The notes: a model not told the origin generated them from the letters alone. A DNA stretch of 64,000 nucleotides from an uncultured bacterium (GCA_902777855.1 CACYVN010000004.1:1-64000); one strand, 5' to 3'; numbered from the stretch's first letter, positions 1 to 9,048 are shown. A program made the numbers and translations.

Positions 1-770
1 CAAGGGTTATAAAAACAGACTTTCCTTTCCCTTTTTTCCTATTGATTTTCCAACGACTTGAAACACAGTCGTTTTTTTTTCGCCCGAGCAGAGCCACGAC
101 TCGGAGTGTAACGGAGAGGAGAGACGAAAAACAATAATCGTAAAATGAATATTTTTCGATTTTGTTTTGAGCGGTGGCGTTTAATGCGAGGGCGTAAAGG
201 ATTTTGTGTCAGGGTGATGCGAACGAAGTGAGCAAACCTGCGGAAGTGAGGACAAAAGTGAATGGCAACGAAGTGAAATGAACAATTGTCCGAACTTTAA
301 CAAAATCAAAGACAAGCCCGAGCAGAGCCACGAGCGTTAGCGAGAGACCGACACTGAAACGGCGGCACGACGGTGACGGCGTTGGAAGTGGAGGCGGTGG
401 CGTTTATTGCGAGGCGAAACACCCAATCCGCTAAAATCCAAGACAAGCCCGAGCAGAGCCATTAGCCCGACAGGGTAAAAGTCCGACAATTATACCCGCA
501 ATGAATATTCGGGTTAATTGGAGGCGGTGGCGTTTATTGAAAAATGCGTAGCGGATTTTACACTCTGCCGAGCAAAACAATTAAGTATCGTTTTGCGAGA
601 GGTTGCGATGTCGAGCGATAGCGAGCAAGCACGAAAAGTCCGAAGTCAATTTTTACGACAACGCAGTGAAGTAAAAAACTTGACCGAGCCCAGTAAAATC
701 CAAGACAAGCACGAGCTGTGGCAGGAAACTAAAACTTCTTCAACTTCGCATATGATGCATCCATTGCTTT
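1..770. repeat. Noncoding block of degenerate interspersed repeats
   Basis: No convincing gene is seen here. Three short modules recur imperfectly. GCCCGAGCAGAGCCA occurs at 82, 316 and 447. A GGTGGCGTTTA-centred module occurs at 172-190, 390-414 and 520-540. AAAATC(C)AAGACAAGC occurs at 302, 433 and 695. Spacings of about 233 and 131 bp suggest long and short versions of one unit. The stretch is richer in GC than its surroundings and full of GCGA/GAGC words. An open frame at 518-874 runs through the repeats and looks accidental. The block is cut by the window edge, so its full size is unknown. Confidence 0.6.
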
Positions 771-827
771 TTTACCGGCAGATTGTAGTGTGGACAAAGC
801 GTATGCGTGCCCTCAAAATATATAAAA

Positions 828-858
828 GGTGGGCACATTTCATTTTGCCCACCCTACA
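828..858 (-). repeat. REP-like hairpin with 5' GTAG
   Basis: On the minus strand TGTAGGGTGGGC leads into a stem closed by GCCCACC, with a 12-nt loop. The arms GGTGGGC (828-834) and GCCCACC (847-853) pair perfectly, and CTAC at 854-857 is the GTAG tetranucleotide on the minus strand. The same architecture recurs near 17.65 kb and 62.2 kb with different stem sequence. Confidence 0.55.
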
Positions 859-896
859 TTTCTTTTCAGCCTGACACAATATATTGTAACCCAAAA

Positions 897-928
897 TAAA
901 AGCCCCCGAATATCGGAGGCTTTTATAA
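897..928 (-). terminator. Rho-independent terminator of the RHH gene
   Basis: The stem AAAAGCC-CCGA / TCGG-AGGCTTTT has a three-base loop and T-rich flanks on both sides. It lies 40 bp past the stop of the minus-strand RHH gene and could work in both directions. Confidence 0.75.
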
Positions 929-970
929 TATGTTTCCCAAATCTGATAGTTTCTTTCCTTTTTCCTATTG

Positions 971-1159
971 CTATCCCAACAAACTTTCAAGCAAATCTGC
1001 GTTTTTTAATGCACCTGTTGATTCTTTAATCTTCTGTTTGTAAATGTAAGTTCTCAGTGCTTCTCTGATTAGTTCACTACGTGAACGATTTTCACCCGTT
1101 GCAACCTGATCAATTCTGTTCAAAAATTCTTCAGGCATTGAAATCAAAACTCTTGCCAT
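971..1159 (-). CDS. Ribbon-helix-helix (CopG/MetJ-Arc type) DNA-binding protein
   Basis: This 62-residue protein opens MARVLISMPEEFLNRIDQVA, followed by ENRSRSELIREALRTYI. That is the beta-strand plus two-helix plan of the CopG/Arc fold: residues 3-8 would contact DNA and RSRSELI would be the turn into helix B. RHH proteins of this size are usually dimeric repressors, often antitoxins, but no toxin-sized gene lies beside it. AAAAGGAGAATAT just before the ATG gives a good ribosome site. It has its own terminator downstream and appears to be a single-gene unit. Its target is unknown. Confidence 0.85.
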   Translation of the reverse strand: MARVLISMPEEFLNRIDQVATGENRSRSELIREALRTYIYKQKIKESTGALKNADLLESLLG

Positions 1160-1320
1160 ATATTCTCCTTTTCAAATTAATACTCTGTCCTGTATATTAA
1201 TAAACAAATTTAGTTCAAAAAAAGTGCTAAATTTTATATAAGAAATATATATCAATTTTTGAAAATTACTGATTTACAAAGGTTTCGGGATTTAAATTCA
1301 TTTTAATATATCTTAACAAA

Positions 1321-2286
1321 CTAAGAAATCATTAATGCGAAACAGATTGAAAGCATGAACCAGGTCGAAATATTTCTTGCAAACATGAATCGCAAAAAGA
1401 AGGAAGCATTGGGAGTATGTTTAACTTGTTCCCAATTCTCAAGCGGATAGTGCCACGGTTGAGCATAAGGAACAGCATTTTTATTTTCGTTGTAAAGCTT
1501 TAACAATTCAAAAAGTTCACAAACAAGCGGGATTGTTAAAAGTGATAATAAGTAAAAATAATTGGATGTTTTTATAGATAACCAAATTATTAAAGCATAA
1601 CCCGTAATGTAAAATACAGACATAAATTTTAATGCTCTTTTTTTAGTATTTAAGAGTGTGCATAGAGTTCGTTTTGATGAACATACATCTTCATCAAAAT
1701 CCATAAGCATGTGCGCATACAATACCGTATTTACAAACATTGCGCACGCAAAAGATAATATCAAAACATCAAATGACAGATGTTTTGTCATAACATAATA
1801 AACACCTTCAAACATCAGAGGCCCGTATGCGAGAATTACTGATAAATCTCCGAAGCCTTTACTTGAAAGCTGTGAATACAAAAGGGCAATCGGCAATACT
1901 GCAAACGCAAAAATAATTACATACCAACCGGAAAGCAACAACAAAATTCCGCCGCAAATTGATGCGACAAAAAGCATCATAATAATAACATTTCTCAAAT
2001 CTTTTATAGTTGCCTGACCATTGCGAAGATAACGGCATTTAATTTCTTTTGAATTATTCAAAAATTTTTCATCACAAGAAAGCCTTTTGTAATCAAAATA
2101 ATCATCACTCAGATTTGTCGCAAGATGTACAAGTGAAATCCCTGCTAAGGCAATAAGCCCGCAAATAATATTCCCTCCATGCTTTGCACTGTAGCAAAAA
2201 ATTACAAGCCAGCTCAAAAACGTCATTGGAATTGAGTATGGTCTTGCATTATTTATCCAAAATTTTACCGAATTAATTATATTCAT
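1321..2286 (-). CDS. UbiA-family prenyltransferase (MenA-like)
   Basis: An integral membrane protein of 321 residues with about eight to nine hydrophobic segments. The first UbiA Asp-rich motif is seen as NLSDDYFD at residues 58-65 and the second as DFDEDVCSSKRT around 196-207. In this family these motifs bind the Mg-diphosphate of the polyprenyl donor. The RPYSIP opening resembles 1,4-dihydroxy-2-naphthoate prenyltransferase (MenA), but no menaquinone gene is nearby, so the acceptor is uncertain. It is the last gene of a minus-strand run starting at 5852. Its ATG follows the stop of the 73-aa ORF with no gap, suggesting translational coupling. Confidence 0.8.
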   Translation of the reverse strand: MNIINSVKFWINNARPYSIPMTFLSWLVIFCYSAKHGGNIICGLIALAGISLVHLATNLSDDYFDYKRLSCDEKFLNNSKEIKCRYLRNGQATIKDLRNVIIMMLFVASICGGILLLLSGWYVIIFAFAVLPIALLYSQLSSKGFGDLSVILAYGPLMFEGVYYVMTKHLSFDVLILSFACAMFVNTVLYAHMLMDFDEDVCSSKRTLCTLLNTKKRALKFMSVFYITGYALIIWLSIKTSNYFYLLSLLTIPLVCELFELLKLYNENKNAVPYAQPWHYPLENWEQVKHTPNASFFLRFMFARNISTWFMLSICFALMIS

Positions 2287-2508
2287 TTATGTAAATATAT
2301 TTTTTATTGCTACAACCGTTTCATAACTTGCATTAGCTTCTAAAAGCTCCTCTGCGCTCAGGCAAAAAAGAGTTATATAATGCTTTGCTTCAGTAATATT
2401 TCCCTTTTCAAGATTTTCAACCGCAAAATTTATAGCATCCTGACGACTGATTTTGGGCAATTGATCATTAATACCTTTTCTCAAAATTCTTGCTTTTGAT
2501 TTACCCAT
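2287..2508 (-). CDS. Small hypothetical protein (73 aa)
   Basis: A short soluble protein, basic at its start (MGKSKARILRKG) and then mostly helical with no recognisable motif. Its start overlaps the stop of the ROK kinase gene (TAATG), and its stop abuts the UbiA start. That tight packing is the main evidence that it is a real gene. No family recognised. Confidence 0.65.
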   Translation of the reverse strand: MGKSKARILRKGINDQLPKISRQDAINFAVENLEKGNITEAKHYITLFCLSAEELLEANASYETVVAIKNIFT

Positions 2509-3386
2509 TACATTACCCCTTTTTCAAAAGCAAGCAGTGCTGCACCTATCATGCCTGAATAATTGCCTGCTATTGCTTTTTTGACCTCAATTGGAGTTGT
2601 AATAATTTCTTTATTGGCATTATTCTGAATTTTTACTTCATCGACGAACTGAGCCATTGAGCCAGATAGAACAACACAATCAGGATCAAATATATTTGAA
2701 AGTCCTATTATACCATTTGTAATATCATCCTGCCATTTGTCAAGAATTTCAATCATCTTACTGTCGTTATTTTGGACTCCTTCAATGACATCATAAGTTG
2801 TGATATTTGAATTTTTTAAAATTTCACTCGCCGTAATCTGTAAACCTTTACCGGATGCATATATTTCAAAGCAATCCCAGTTCCCGCAGGTACATTTGCG
2901 TCTTTTATCCGAATACATTTTAAAATGCATTTCTCCTGCAGCACCGTTTTGTCCCTTCAAAAGCTCATTATTAATAATGATTCCGCCTCCTACGCCAGTA
3001 CCGAGTGTAAGCATAATACTGACTTTTGTTCCTTTTGATGCTCCTGTTTTGTATTCTGCCCAAGCTGCACAATTTGCATCATTTTCCACAAAAACAGGCT
3101 TAATTGATAATTCTTTAAATGGCATATTAGGATAACCATCTGCAATATTTCCTGTTGAACCGAGGATATGACTGTTTTCGTTATTCACGGCACCGCAAGT
3201 TGAAAATGCAATAATATCAACATTCTGTTCATGCTTTTTAATTATTGATTCAAATAACAATTTTATTTCTGCAAAAGATTTTGGAGTAGGATTTTTTTCT
3301 ATATCAGAAACAATCTGTCCGTTTTCATCAATTTCTGCACTATATATTTTTGTACCGCCAACATCTATACCGAGAGCATATCTCAT
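2508..3386 (-). CDS. ROK-family sugar kinase
   Basis: A 292-residue cytoplasmic kinase of the ROK family. The N-terminal phosphate-binding motif is GIDVGGTK (residues 6-13), the catalytic Asp lies in ENDANCAAWAEY (D103), GTGVGGGI follows at 129-136, and the ROK zinc site is H154 with C165, C167 and C172 (CTCGNWDC). ROK kinases phosphorylate glucose, ManNAc, GlcNAc and related hexoses. The nearby nanE-like gene makes N-acetylmannosamine kinase a reasonable guess, with glucokinase the main alternative; sequence alone does not decide. The start ATGA overlaps the stop of the 55-aa ORF upstream. Confidence 0.9.
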   Translation of the reverse strand: MRYALGIDVGGTKIYSAEIDENGQIVSDIEKNPTPKSFAEIKLLFESIIKKHEQNVDIIAFSTCGAVNNENSHILGSTGNIADGYPNMPFKELSIKPVFVENDANCAAWAEYKTGASKGTKVSIMLTLGTGVGGGIIINNELLKGQNGAAGEMHFKMYSDKRRKCTCGNWDCFEIYASGKGLQITASEILKNSNITTYDVIEGVQNNDSKMIEILDKWQDDITNGIIGLSNIFDPDCVVLSGSMAQFVDEVKIQNNANKEIITTPIEVKKAIAGNYSGMIGAALLAFEKGVM

Positions 3387-3550
3387 ACACTTTTTCCTTT
3401 ATTTAACGGTTTATTCCCGCATAAAGTTATAACATCAGAACTGAGATTTTGTTTATTTTCCAAAGTTTTAACACTGACATTATGAATTATATCCATTATA
3501 TTTTGTAATCTGTCATAATTAGACATCGGTTTTATAGGAAATATCTTCAT
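3383..3550 (-). CDS. Very small ORF (55 aa) between nanE and the ROK kinase
   Basis: A minus-strand frame begins MKIFPIKPMSNYDRLQNIMD and ends NKPLNKGKSV. It starts 2 bp after the nanE stop and ends with a TGA that shares bases with the ROK ATG (ATGA). Such exact packing on both sides in a co-directional operon favours a translated gene or a coupling peptide. No domain or membrane segment is recognised. Confidence 0.55.
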   Translation of the reverse strand: MKIFPIKPMSNYDRLQNIMDIIHNVSVKTLENKQNLSSDVITLCGNKPLNKGKSV

Positions 3551-3552
3551 TA

Positions 3553-4254
3553 TTATCCTTTCTGATTATCTCTAAATACAAATCTTTTTGTAATAAGCTG
3601 AGGTCTTGTAATTGCAGAACCGATTACAACAGAATGAGCTCCGAGTTCAAACGCTCTGTTTACCTGCTCGGGAGTCCATATTCTTCCCTCCAAAATTACA
3701 GGCAAATTTGATTGATTAACCAATTCTTCAAGCAATTTGAAATCGGGTTCGTTTTGAGGGGAAGATGCCGATTCTACAGTATAACCTGCAAGAGTTGTGG
3801 ATAATATATCCGCTCCTGCTTCCTGAGCAAGCAAACCTTCTTCTGTAGTACTTATATCAGCCATCGCGACTTTTTTGTTTATATGAATATAACGAATTAA
3901 ATCTTTAATCTTTTCATCATGAGGACGTTTTCTTTGAGTTCCGTCAAATGCAACAATATCTGCGCCGGCATGAATTACATCCAAAACATCTTTGATTGTC
4001 GGAGTTATATAAACTATTTCTTTATAATTTGCGGGTATTTTTTCAGGTTTTGTTATACCAATAACAGGAAGCGAAGTTATTTTTTTTGCATTTGTTATAT
4101 CCCTGACTCCTGCTACACGAAGCCCTCCTGCCCCGCCATTCAACACACTTTTCATCATAGCTGCCATGCACTTTTCATGATAAAGCGGTTCGGAAGGCAT
4201 AGCCTGAACAGAGACAACAACAACTCCCTTAATTTTATCCAAAACATTATTCAT
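3553..4254 (-). CDS. nanE: Putative N-acetylmannosamine-6-phosphate 2-epimerase
   Basis: This 233-residue protein matches the NanE family, a TIM-barrel enzyme that converts ManNAc-6-P to GlcNAc-6-P. Visible features are the opening KGVVVVSVQAMPSEPLY, the GGAGGLRVAG stretch, PVIGITKP, DIVAFDGTQRKRP, LSTTLAGYT, VILEGRIWTPEQ and the phosphate-binding end ELGAHSVVIGSAITRP. Length is normal for the family. No sialate lyase or sialate transporter is in view, so it may serve amino-sugar recycling, possibly with the ROK kinase two genes downstream. It sits in the middle of the minus-strand gene train. Confidence 0.88.
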   Translation of the reverse strand: MNNVLDKIKGVVVVSVQAMPSEPLYHEKCMAAMMKSVLNGGAGGLRVAGVRDITNAKKITSLPVIGITKPEKIPANYKEIVYITPTIKDVLDVIHAGADIVAFDGTQRKRPHDEKIKDLIRYIHINKKVAMADISTTEEGLLAQEAGADILSTTLAGYTVESASSPQNEPDFKLLEELVNQSNLPVILEGRIWTPEQVNRAFELGAHSVVIGSAITRPQLITKRFVFRDNQKG

Positions 4255-4281
4255 ATCGAAATTATATGAAAAACATAAGTT

Positions 4282-4665
4282 TTAAACAACCGATTTTAAT
4301 ACTTCTTCAATAAATGTAAGTTTATCAGTCAAACTATAAGGAATTTCTACATATTTTTGACTTCTTATTTTTTTGTCAAAATACTTACTTATCATTTTTT
4401 CCTGAGATTTCATTGAAAATTCAGACCAATACGGAGTATTTTTTATTTTATTAACAAGCTCTATCGCCAAATCCTCAAATTTATTAACTTTTTCCACTTT
4501 AGGATTTATTGAAACGATTTTTGATTCAACCGGCTCAATTAGCTCAGGCTCGGAAGCAAAAACTTCTTCTTGCGTTGTTTTAATAATAACCTCTTTCTCA
4601 GGTTCAGTTTTTTTTAAGAAATTAGTTTCACTTAATGTCTTTTTTAATTTATCCGCTATACTCAT
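4282..4665 (-). CDS. Hypothetical protein coupled to the CpaE-like ATPase
   Basis: A 127-residue soluble protein. Residues 1-60 are acidic and low in complexity (many E, K, P, V), as in a disordered linker. Residues 60-127 look helical and contain YWSEFSMKSQEKMISKYFDKK. Its ATG overlaps the stop of the CpaE-like gene by 4 bp (ATGA). It may be a partner or targeting subunit of that ATPase, by position only. No family recognised. Confidence 0.7.
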   Translation of the reverse strand: MSIADKLKKTLSETNFLKKTEPEKEVIIKTTQEEVFASEPELIEPVESKIVSINPKVEKVNKFEDLAIELVNKIKNTPYWSEFSMKSQEKMISKYFDKKIRSQKYVEIPYSLTDKLTFIEEVLKSVV

Positions 4666-5852
4666 TTATTCTCCCCATTTATGTTTAAAATACTGTCAAA
4701 GCGTTCTTCCATATTGATTTTATAAAGGTTATCGGACATATACTTGGCAAGCTCGCGATAACTTTGCGCAACGTTTGTTGACGTGTTTATTTCACTGACA
4801 GGAATCCCTTTATTTATTGCACTCATAATTGCAAAATAATTGTTCGGAACTTTCCAGTAAACATCGCGCGAAAGAACTTTTTGTACATCTTCTTCCTTTA
4901 TTTCGTCATTTTCCATATAACGATTTACGACAATCTTTGTTTTTTCTTTTCCGTAACCGAGTTTTTCAAATAATTCAAGGCATCTTTGCGTATTTCTTAA
5001 TGCCGGTAAATTAGCTACGGTTACAAGCAGTATAATATCCGAATTATCAAGTGCAGCAATATTTTTACCATCAAAACTTGCTTCTACATCCACAACTATA
5101 TAAGAAAAAGTATCCTTCAGCGTGTTAAAAAGTTTTGTTATCTGCGCAGGCTTTATAGTATCAGCCTGTTTAAAATAAGGCGGATCCGCAAGTACATAAA
5201 GACTTGTTCTTTTATACCTTTCTAATGTGCTTAACAAAAATGTTTCATTTATCTTGTCAATATTTTCAAGCATATAAGAAATATTAAACGAAGGTTTTAA
5301 GTCTAAAAATGTCGTAATATCACCCGTTTGAAAATTCAAATCAATTAGAGCAATATTTTCTTTTGTAATTTTGGCAAACTCCAATGCAAGATTTGTTGCA
5401 AGGGAGGTTTTTCCGATACCACCTTTGTTTGAAAAGACGGAAATAATTTTACATTTATTTTTCTTTTTTTCTTCTTCGTTTTCACAAAGAATCTTATTTA
5501 AACTTTCAATAAATTCATCCTTTATAATCGGTACGGGCAGAAATTCTCTTGCACCTAAGCGCATAACCTCAACAATAAGATTTACAGACGGATTATCAGA
5601 AAGTGCCAAAATTTTACAATTTGAATAATTTGATGCAATTTTTGAAATTAAATCCGTTTTTTGAGATTTATTTTCCGATAAGTCTGCAATAAATAGTTGC
5701 TTATCATTATTTGAAGTTATTTTGGTATAAACATCTTCACAAGAACTGCAAATAACAGTTTCCAAAGATTCAAACTCGGAGCAGTAAAGTTTCAAAACTT
5801 CTACAGTTGAAAATTCTTCCGATAATATGTAAGTTTGAATTTTTTGCATCAA
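4662..5852 (-). CDS. CpaE/TadZ-like MinD-family ATPase
   Basis: A 396-residue protein with two parts. Residues 1-120 form a receiver-like domain without the usual phospho-acceptor pattern (ending LGAREFLPVPI). From about 130 there is a ParA/MinD-type P-loop domain with a deviant Walker A, VFSNKGGIGKTSLATNLA, then ALIDLNFQTGDITTFLDL and YIVVDVEASF. This plan is that of CpaE/TadZ proteins, which place type IVc (Tad) pilus or secretion machinery at the pole. No other tad/cpa gene is in the window. It is the first gene of the minus-strand train and is divergent from tyrA. Confidence 0.85.
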   Translation of the reverse strand: MMQKIQTYILSEEFSTVEVLKLYCSEFESLETVICSSCEDVYTKITSNNDKQLFIADLSENKSQKTDLISKIASNYSNCKILALSDNPSVNLIVEVMRLGAREFLPVPIIKDEFIESLNKILCENEEEKKKNKCKIISVFSNKGGIGKTSLATNLALEFAKITKENIALIDLNFQTGDITTFLDLKPSFNISYMLENIDKINETFLLSTLERYKRTSLYVLADPPYFKQADTIKPAQITKLFNTLKDTFSYIVVDVEASFDGKNIAALDNSDIILLVTVANLPALRNTQRCLELFEKLGYGKEKTKIVVNRYMENDEIKEEDVQKVLSRDVYWKVPNNYFAIMSAINKGIPVSEINTSTNVAQSYRELAKYMSDNLYKINMEERFDSILNINGENK

Positions 5853-5993
5853 TTTTACCCTACATGCTTAATATATCATGTTTTTTTTACTCGGGCAACA
5901 ATGTTGCGTTAGGCAATTTTAATAATGGAAATTAGCATTATTGCACGAAATATGATATATTAATTTTGATACATACACTATGAGGGTAAGTAC

Positions 5994-6746
5994 ATGAAAG
6001 TCGGGGTTATAGGTTTGGGCTTAATCGGCGGATCGATATTTAAAGATCTGATTCGTTTGAATTATGATGTTATTGCGGTTTCAAAGTCTCAAAAAGGAGA
6101 AAAAATATATAAGAATTACGATATTTTAAGAGATTGCGATTTAGTTTTTGTATGCACCCCGATGAATAAAACACTTGCTGTTTTAGATGAACTTGAACAT
6201 ATTTTACCCGCAAACACAATCGTAACTGATGTGTGTTCTTTAAAAAGATTTGTATGCCAGAAACAATATTCATATAACTTTATCCCGTCACATCCGATGG
6301 CAGGAACAGAACATAAAGGATTTGAAAACTCTTTTGAGGGGTTATTTAAAGGTGCAAAGTGGGTAATTACAAAAAATATTGATGAAAATAATATTTTGAT
6401 AAAAATAATCAAACAACTTGGTGCAACACCTGTTTATACAACTCCGGAAGAACATGACAAAGCGGCGGCTTTAATTTCTCATATGCCAATGCTTATTGCT
6501 CAGGCAATATTTAAAAATGCACAGGATAACAAACTTGCACTTGAAATGGCATCGTCAGGATTCCGTGATATGACCCGTCTTGCTCTCTCCAATACCGAAA
6601 TGGCAAACGATATGATTACGATGAATTCCGATAATATTGAACAGGCAATTTTGGGGTTATACAAATCCGTAGGCGAGCTTACACAAAATAATTATTTAAG
6701 CCAAATCGAACAGATAAAAAATCTGCGAAAACAAATGTTTCTATAA
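5994..6746 (+). CDS. tyrA: Prephenate (or arogenate) dehydrogenase
   Basis: A 250-residue dehydrogenase of tyrosine synthesis that oxidatively decarboxylates prephenate or arogenate. It begins with a Rossmann loop GLGLIGGS (GxGxxG at 7-12). VFVCTPMNKT and VTDVCSLK are typical of TyrA, and the signature SHPMAGTEHKGF holds His100. The C-terminal helical part has ISHMPMLIAQA and FRDMTRLA. There is no chorismate mutase domain and no ACT domain, so feedback by Tyr is not evident. GAGGGTAAG precedes the ATG. Substrate choice cannot be read from sequence. It converges with the next gene and the two stop codons are adjacent. Confidence 0.93.
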   Translation: MKVGVIGLGLIGGSIFKDLIRLNYDVIAVSKSQKGEKIYKNYDILRDCDLVFVCTPMNKTLAVLDELEHILPANTIVTDVCSLKRFVCQKQYSYNFIPSHPMAGTEHKGFENSFEGLFKGAKWVITKNIDENNILIKIIKQLGATPVYTTPEEHDKAAALISHMPMLIAQAIFKNAQDNKLALEMASSGFRDMTRLALSNTEMANDMITMNSDNIEQAILGLYKSVGELTQNNYLSQIEQIKNLRKQMFL

Positions 6747-7178
6747 TTTTCTTGTTATTTTTATTATCTTTGCTTCTGGATTTTTGAGTTTGCTTTGCAA
6801 ATCCTCAATAACAGCTTTTATCTGTTCCTTTTCGTAATATTCGGTTGAAAATATTTTAATATTTTCTTTTTGTTTGCTGTAAAAAGATAAATAATATGAA
6901 GTATAGCCCTTTGCATACATATTACCTGCAACATTATTGGGAATAAATGTGACGTATTTGATATTTGAAATTGCTATAATATCTTGACGTTTTTTTGAAT
7001 TTATCATATTTATTTTCTCAACATAGCAATTATCATCGTTCTTGTTACAAATAAGTATTTCTTCTTTGTAATTTGTAAATAATCCTACAATTATACCGAT
7101 AAAAAGCAATATTGAAATTACTAATATTATGAAAGTTCTTTTTCCTTTATTTATAGTTTCTACCGGTGTTTTATCCAT
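6741..7178 (-). CDS. Single-pass membrane protein of unknown function
   Basis: A 145-residue protein with a basic N-terminus, one hydrophobic helix at about 14-35 (TFIILVISILLFIGIIVGLF) and a soluble domain probably outside the cytoplasmic membrane. Two Cys residues (ICNKNDDNC) are five residues apart. The domain is beta-rich and resembles small PH-like domains in composition only. GGAGAGATAATT before the ATG is a good ribosome site. Its stop lies directly against the tyrA stop. No family recognised. Confidence 0.7.
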   Translation of the reverse strand: MDKTPVETINKGKRTFIILVISILLFIGIIVGLFTNYKEEILICNKNDDNCYVEKINMINSKKRQDIIAISNIKYVTFIPNNVAGNMYAKGYTSYYLSFYSKQKENIKIFSTEYYEKEQIKAVIEDLQSKLKNPEAKIIKITRKL

Positions 7179-7205
7179 AATTATCTCTCCGCTTATACAA
7201 TAAAT

Positions 7206-7233
7206 TTATCACAAAAAACGATTGATGTATAAT
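7206..7233 (+). promoter_or_regulatory. Candidate promoter placed for a leaderless message
   Basis: TTATCA at 7206-7211 and a perfect TATAAT at 7228-7233 are 16 bp apart. The -10 box ends 6 bp before the ATG at 7240, so transcription would begin at or next to the start codon, and no Shine-Dalgarno is visible. Confidence 0.5.
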
Positions 7234-7239
7234 ACTTTT

Positions 7240-7890
7240 ATGAATAAAAAAGCGGTTATTTTTGATTTAGACGGAACTTTATTAAATACAATTGAGGATT
7301 TGACAGACAGTACAAATTTTGCACTTGCACACTATAATTCCCCGAAAAGAACCCTCACAGAAATCAGACAATTTGTCGGCAACGGAGTAAAAAAACTCAT
7401 TGAGCGGGCAATACATGACGGCGTAAATAATCCTGATTTTGAACAATGCCTTAATACTTTCAAACAACATTACAAAGAAAATATGTTTAATAAAACCATG
7501 CCTTATGAAAATATTATTTCTATGCTTGAAAAAATCAAAAATTTAGGAATAAAAACAGCAGTTGTATCAAACAAATTTGATGATGCAGTACAAGTACTAT
7601 GCAAAAAATATTTTGCCGGCTTAATTGATTTTTGTGCCGGCGAAAACGAAAAAAAAGGAATCCGGAAAAAGCCTGCGCCGGATACGGTTTTAAAAGTTTT
7701 AAACAAATTTAAAATAAAACCTAAAGATGCAATTTATGTCGGAGATTCCGAAGTAGACATTCAGACTGCAAAAAACGCAGATATGGAATGTATCAGTGCT
7801 TTGTGGGGATTTAAAGATAAAGAATTTTTGCTCAATAACGGAGCAAAAATTCTAATATCAAAACCTGATGAAATTTTCGAATACTTGTAA
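7240..7890 (+). CDS. HAD-family phosphatase, phosphoglycolate-phosphatase-like
   Basis: A 216-residue HAD hydrolase of the Gph type. Motif I is FDLDGTLLNT (D9 and D11), motif II is AVVSNK, and motif III/IV is GIRKKPAPDT followed by YVGDSEVDIQTAKNA. The cap domain between about 15 and 90 includes FVGNGVKKLIERA, as in phosphoglycolate phosphatases. The likely role is removal of 2-phosphoglycolate or similar small phosphoesters. I chose ATG 7240 (MNKKAVIF) over upstream TTG/ATG codons because family members begin just before the FDLDG strand. A consensus -10 box lies immediately upstream. Confidence 0.88.
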   Translation: MNKKAVIFDLDGTLLNTIEDLTDSTNFALAHYNSPKRTLTEIRQFVGNGVKKLIERAIHDGVNNPDFEQCLNTFKQHYKENMFNKTMPYENIISMLEKIKNLGIKTAVVSNKFDDAVQVLCKKYFAGLIDFCAGENEKKGIRKKPAPDTVLKVLNKFKIKPKDAIYVGDSEVDIQTAKNADMECISALWGFKDKEFLLNNGAKILISKPDEIFEYL

Positions 7891-7929
7891 TATAATTAGC
7901 AAAGGAACAGAAACAAGGAAGTATAAAAT

Positions 7930-8979
7930 ATGATTATCATAATGGAAAAAACGGCTACACAGGATAATATTCAAGCCGTAATGAATATATTAAAAGAACA
8001 CGGTTTTCGTGCAATTTTGCATGAGGGTGCAGTCCATACCGTAATTGATGCTTTAGGCGATAAAACAACCCTTTCAACTGACAGATTAGAGGCGATGGAA
8101 GGGGTCAACAGAGTAAAACTCATACGTGAGCCGTACCGTTTGGCATCCCGAGACAGAAAACCCGAAGATACCGTTATTGAATTTGACAACGGGGTTAAAA
8201 TCGGCGGAGCAAACAGGCCAGTATTTATGGTTGGACCTTGTTCGGTTGAAGATGATTATGAAGGACTTTTGCAGGTTGCAGTTGCAGCAAAAGAGATGGG
8301 ATGTCAATTTTTAAGAGGTGGTGCCTTCAAACCCCGCACATCACCCTATGATTTTGACGGATTGGGAGAAAAAGCACTGAAATATCTTGCAAAAGCCAAA
8401 GAAGAAACAGGACTTTTAATCGTAACAGAACTGATGGATGCAAGTGATTTGGATTTAGTCTGCGAATATGCGGATTTAATACAAATCGGAGCAAGAAATA
8501 TGCAGAATTTTCGTCTTTTAAAATCAGTTGGACAATGTTCTAAACCTGTCGTTTTAAAAAGAGGTCCTGCATGCACTATTAAAGAATTTTTGCTTGCAGC
8601 TGAACACATTATGTATAACGGGAATGATAAAGTAATTTTGTGTGAACGAGGTATTAAAGGATTTGACAGTTCTTATACAAGAAATGTTCTTGATATAGCT
8701 GCAATTCCGGTTATTAAAAAATATTCTCACTTGCCCGTAATTGTTGACCCGAGCCATGGGACAGGACAAAGATACCTGATTGAGCCAATGGCAAAAGCAG
8801 GTTTGGTTGCAGGAGCTGACGGCGTTATGGTAGAAGTTCACCACAATCCTGCCAAAGCTCTGAGCGACGGTAAACAAAGTTTATCTATACCACAATTTAA
8901 AGAAGTGTTCACAAGACTAAACTCTATAATTGATGTTTTACATCTCGAAAAAAATATGTCAGTACCGACTGTTGAATAG
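7930..8979 (+). CDS. aroF: 3-deoxy-7-phosphoheptulonate (DAHP) synthase
   Basis: A 349-residue enzyme that condenses PEP with erythrose-4-phosphate, the first step of the shikimate pathway. It is the AroA-I-beta type with an extra N-terminal ferredoxin-like regulatory domain (about 1-75) before a KDO8P-synthase-like barrel. Barrel landmarks are [60 protein letters not shown] and [15 protein letters not shown]. In Thermotoga-type relatives the N-terminal domain mediates inhibition by Tyr/Phe. AAGGAAG lies 9 bp before the ATG. tyrA 1.2 kb away belongs to the same pathway. Confidence 0.95.
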   Translation: MIIIMEKTATQDNIQAVMNILKEHGFRAILHEGAVHTVIDALGDKTTLSTDRLEAMEGVNRVKLIREPYRLASRDRKPEDTVIEFDNGVKIGGANRPVFMVGPCSVEDDYEGLLQVAVAAKEMGCQFLRGGAFKPRTSPYDFDGLGEKALKYLAKAKEETGLLIVTELMDASDLDLVCEYADLIQIGARNMQNFRLLKSVGQCSKPVVLKRGPACTIKEFLLAAEHIMYNGNDKVILCERGIKGFDSSYTRNVLDIAAIPVIKKYSHLPVIVDPSHGTGQRYLIEPMAKAGLVAGADGVMVEVHHNPAKALSDGKQSLSIPQFKEVFTRLNSIIDVLHLEKNMSVPTVE

Positions 8980-9048
8980 TTTTAACATTTGTAACATTTT
9001 TGCAAGTTCTTTCTCTGTATGCTAATTTATTAAAGGGAGAGAGTAGTT

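Noticed and set aside
518-874. A 118-codon plus-strand frame
   Set aside because: It runs through the degenerate repeat block and the REP-like hairpin, has no ribosome site and no protein-like pattern.
971-1159. Toxin-antitoxin module at the RHH gene
   Set aside because: No toxin-sized frame lies next to it; a terminator follows directly and the upstream region is noncoding.
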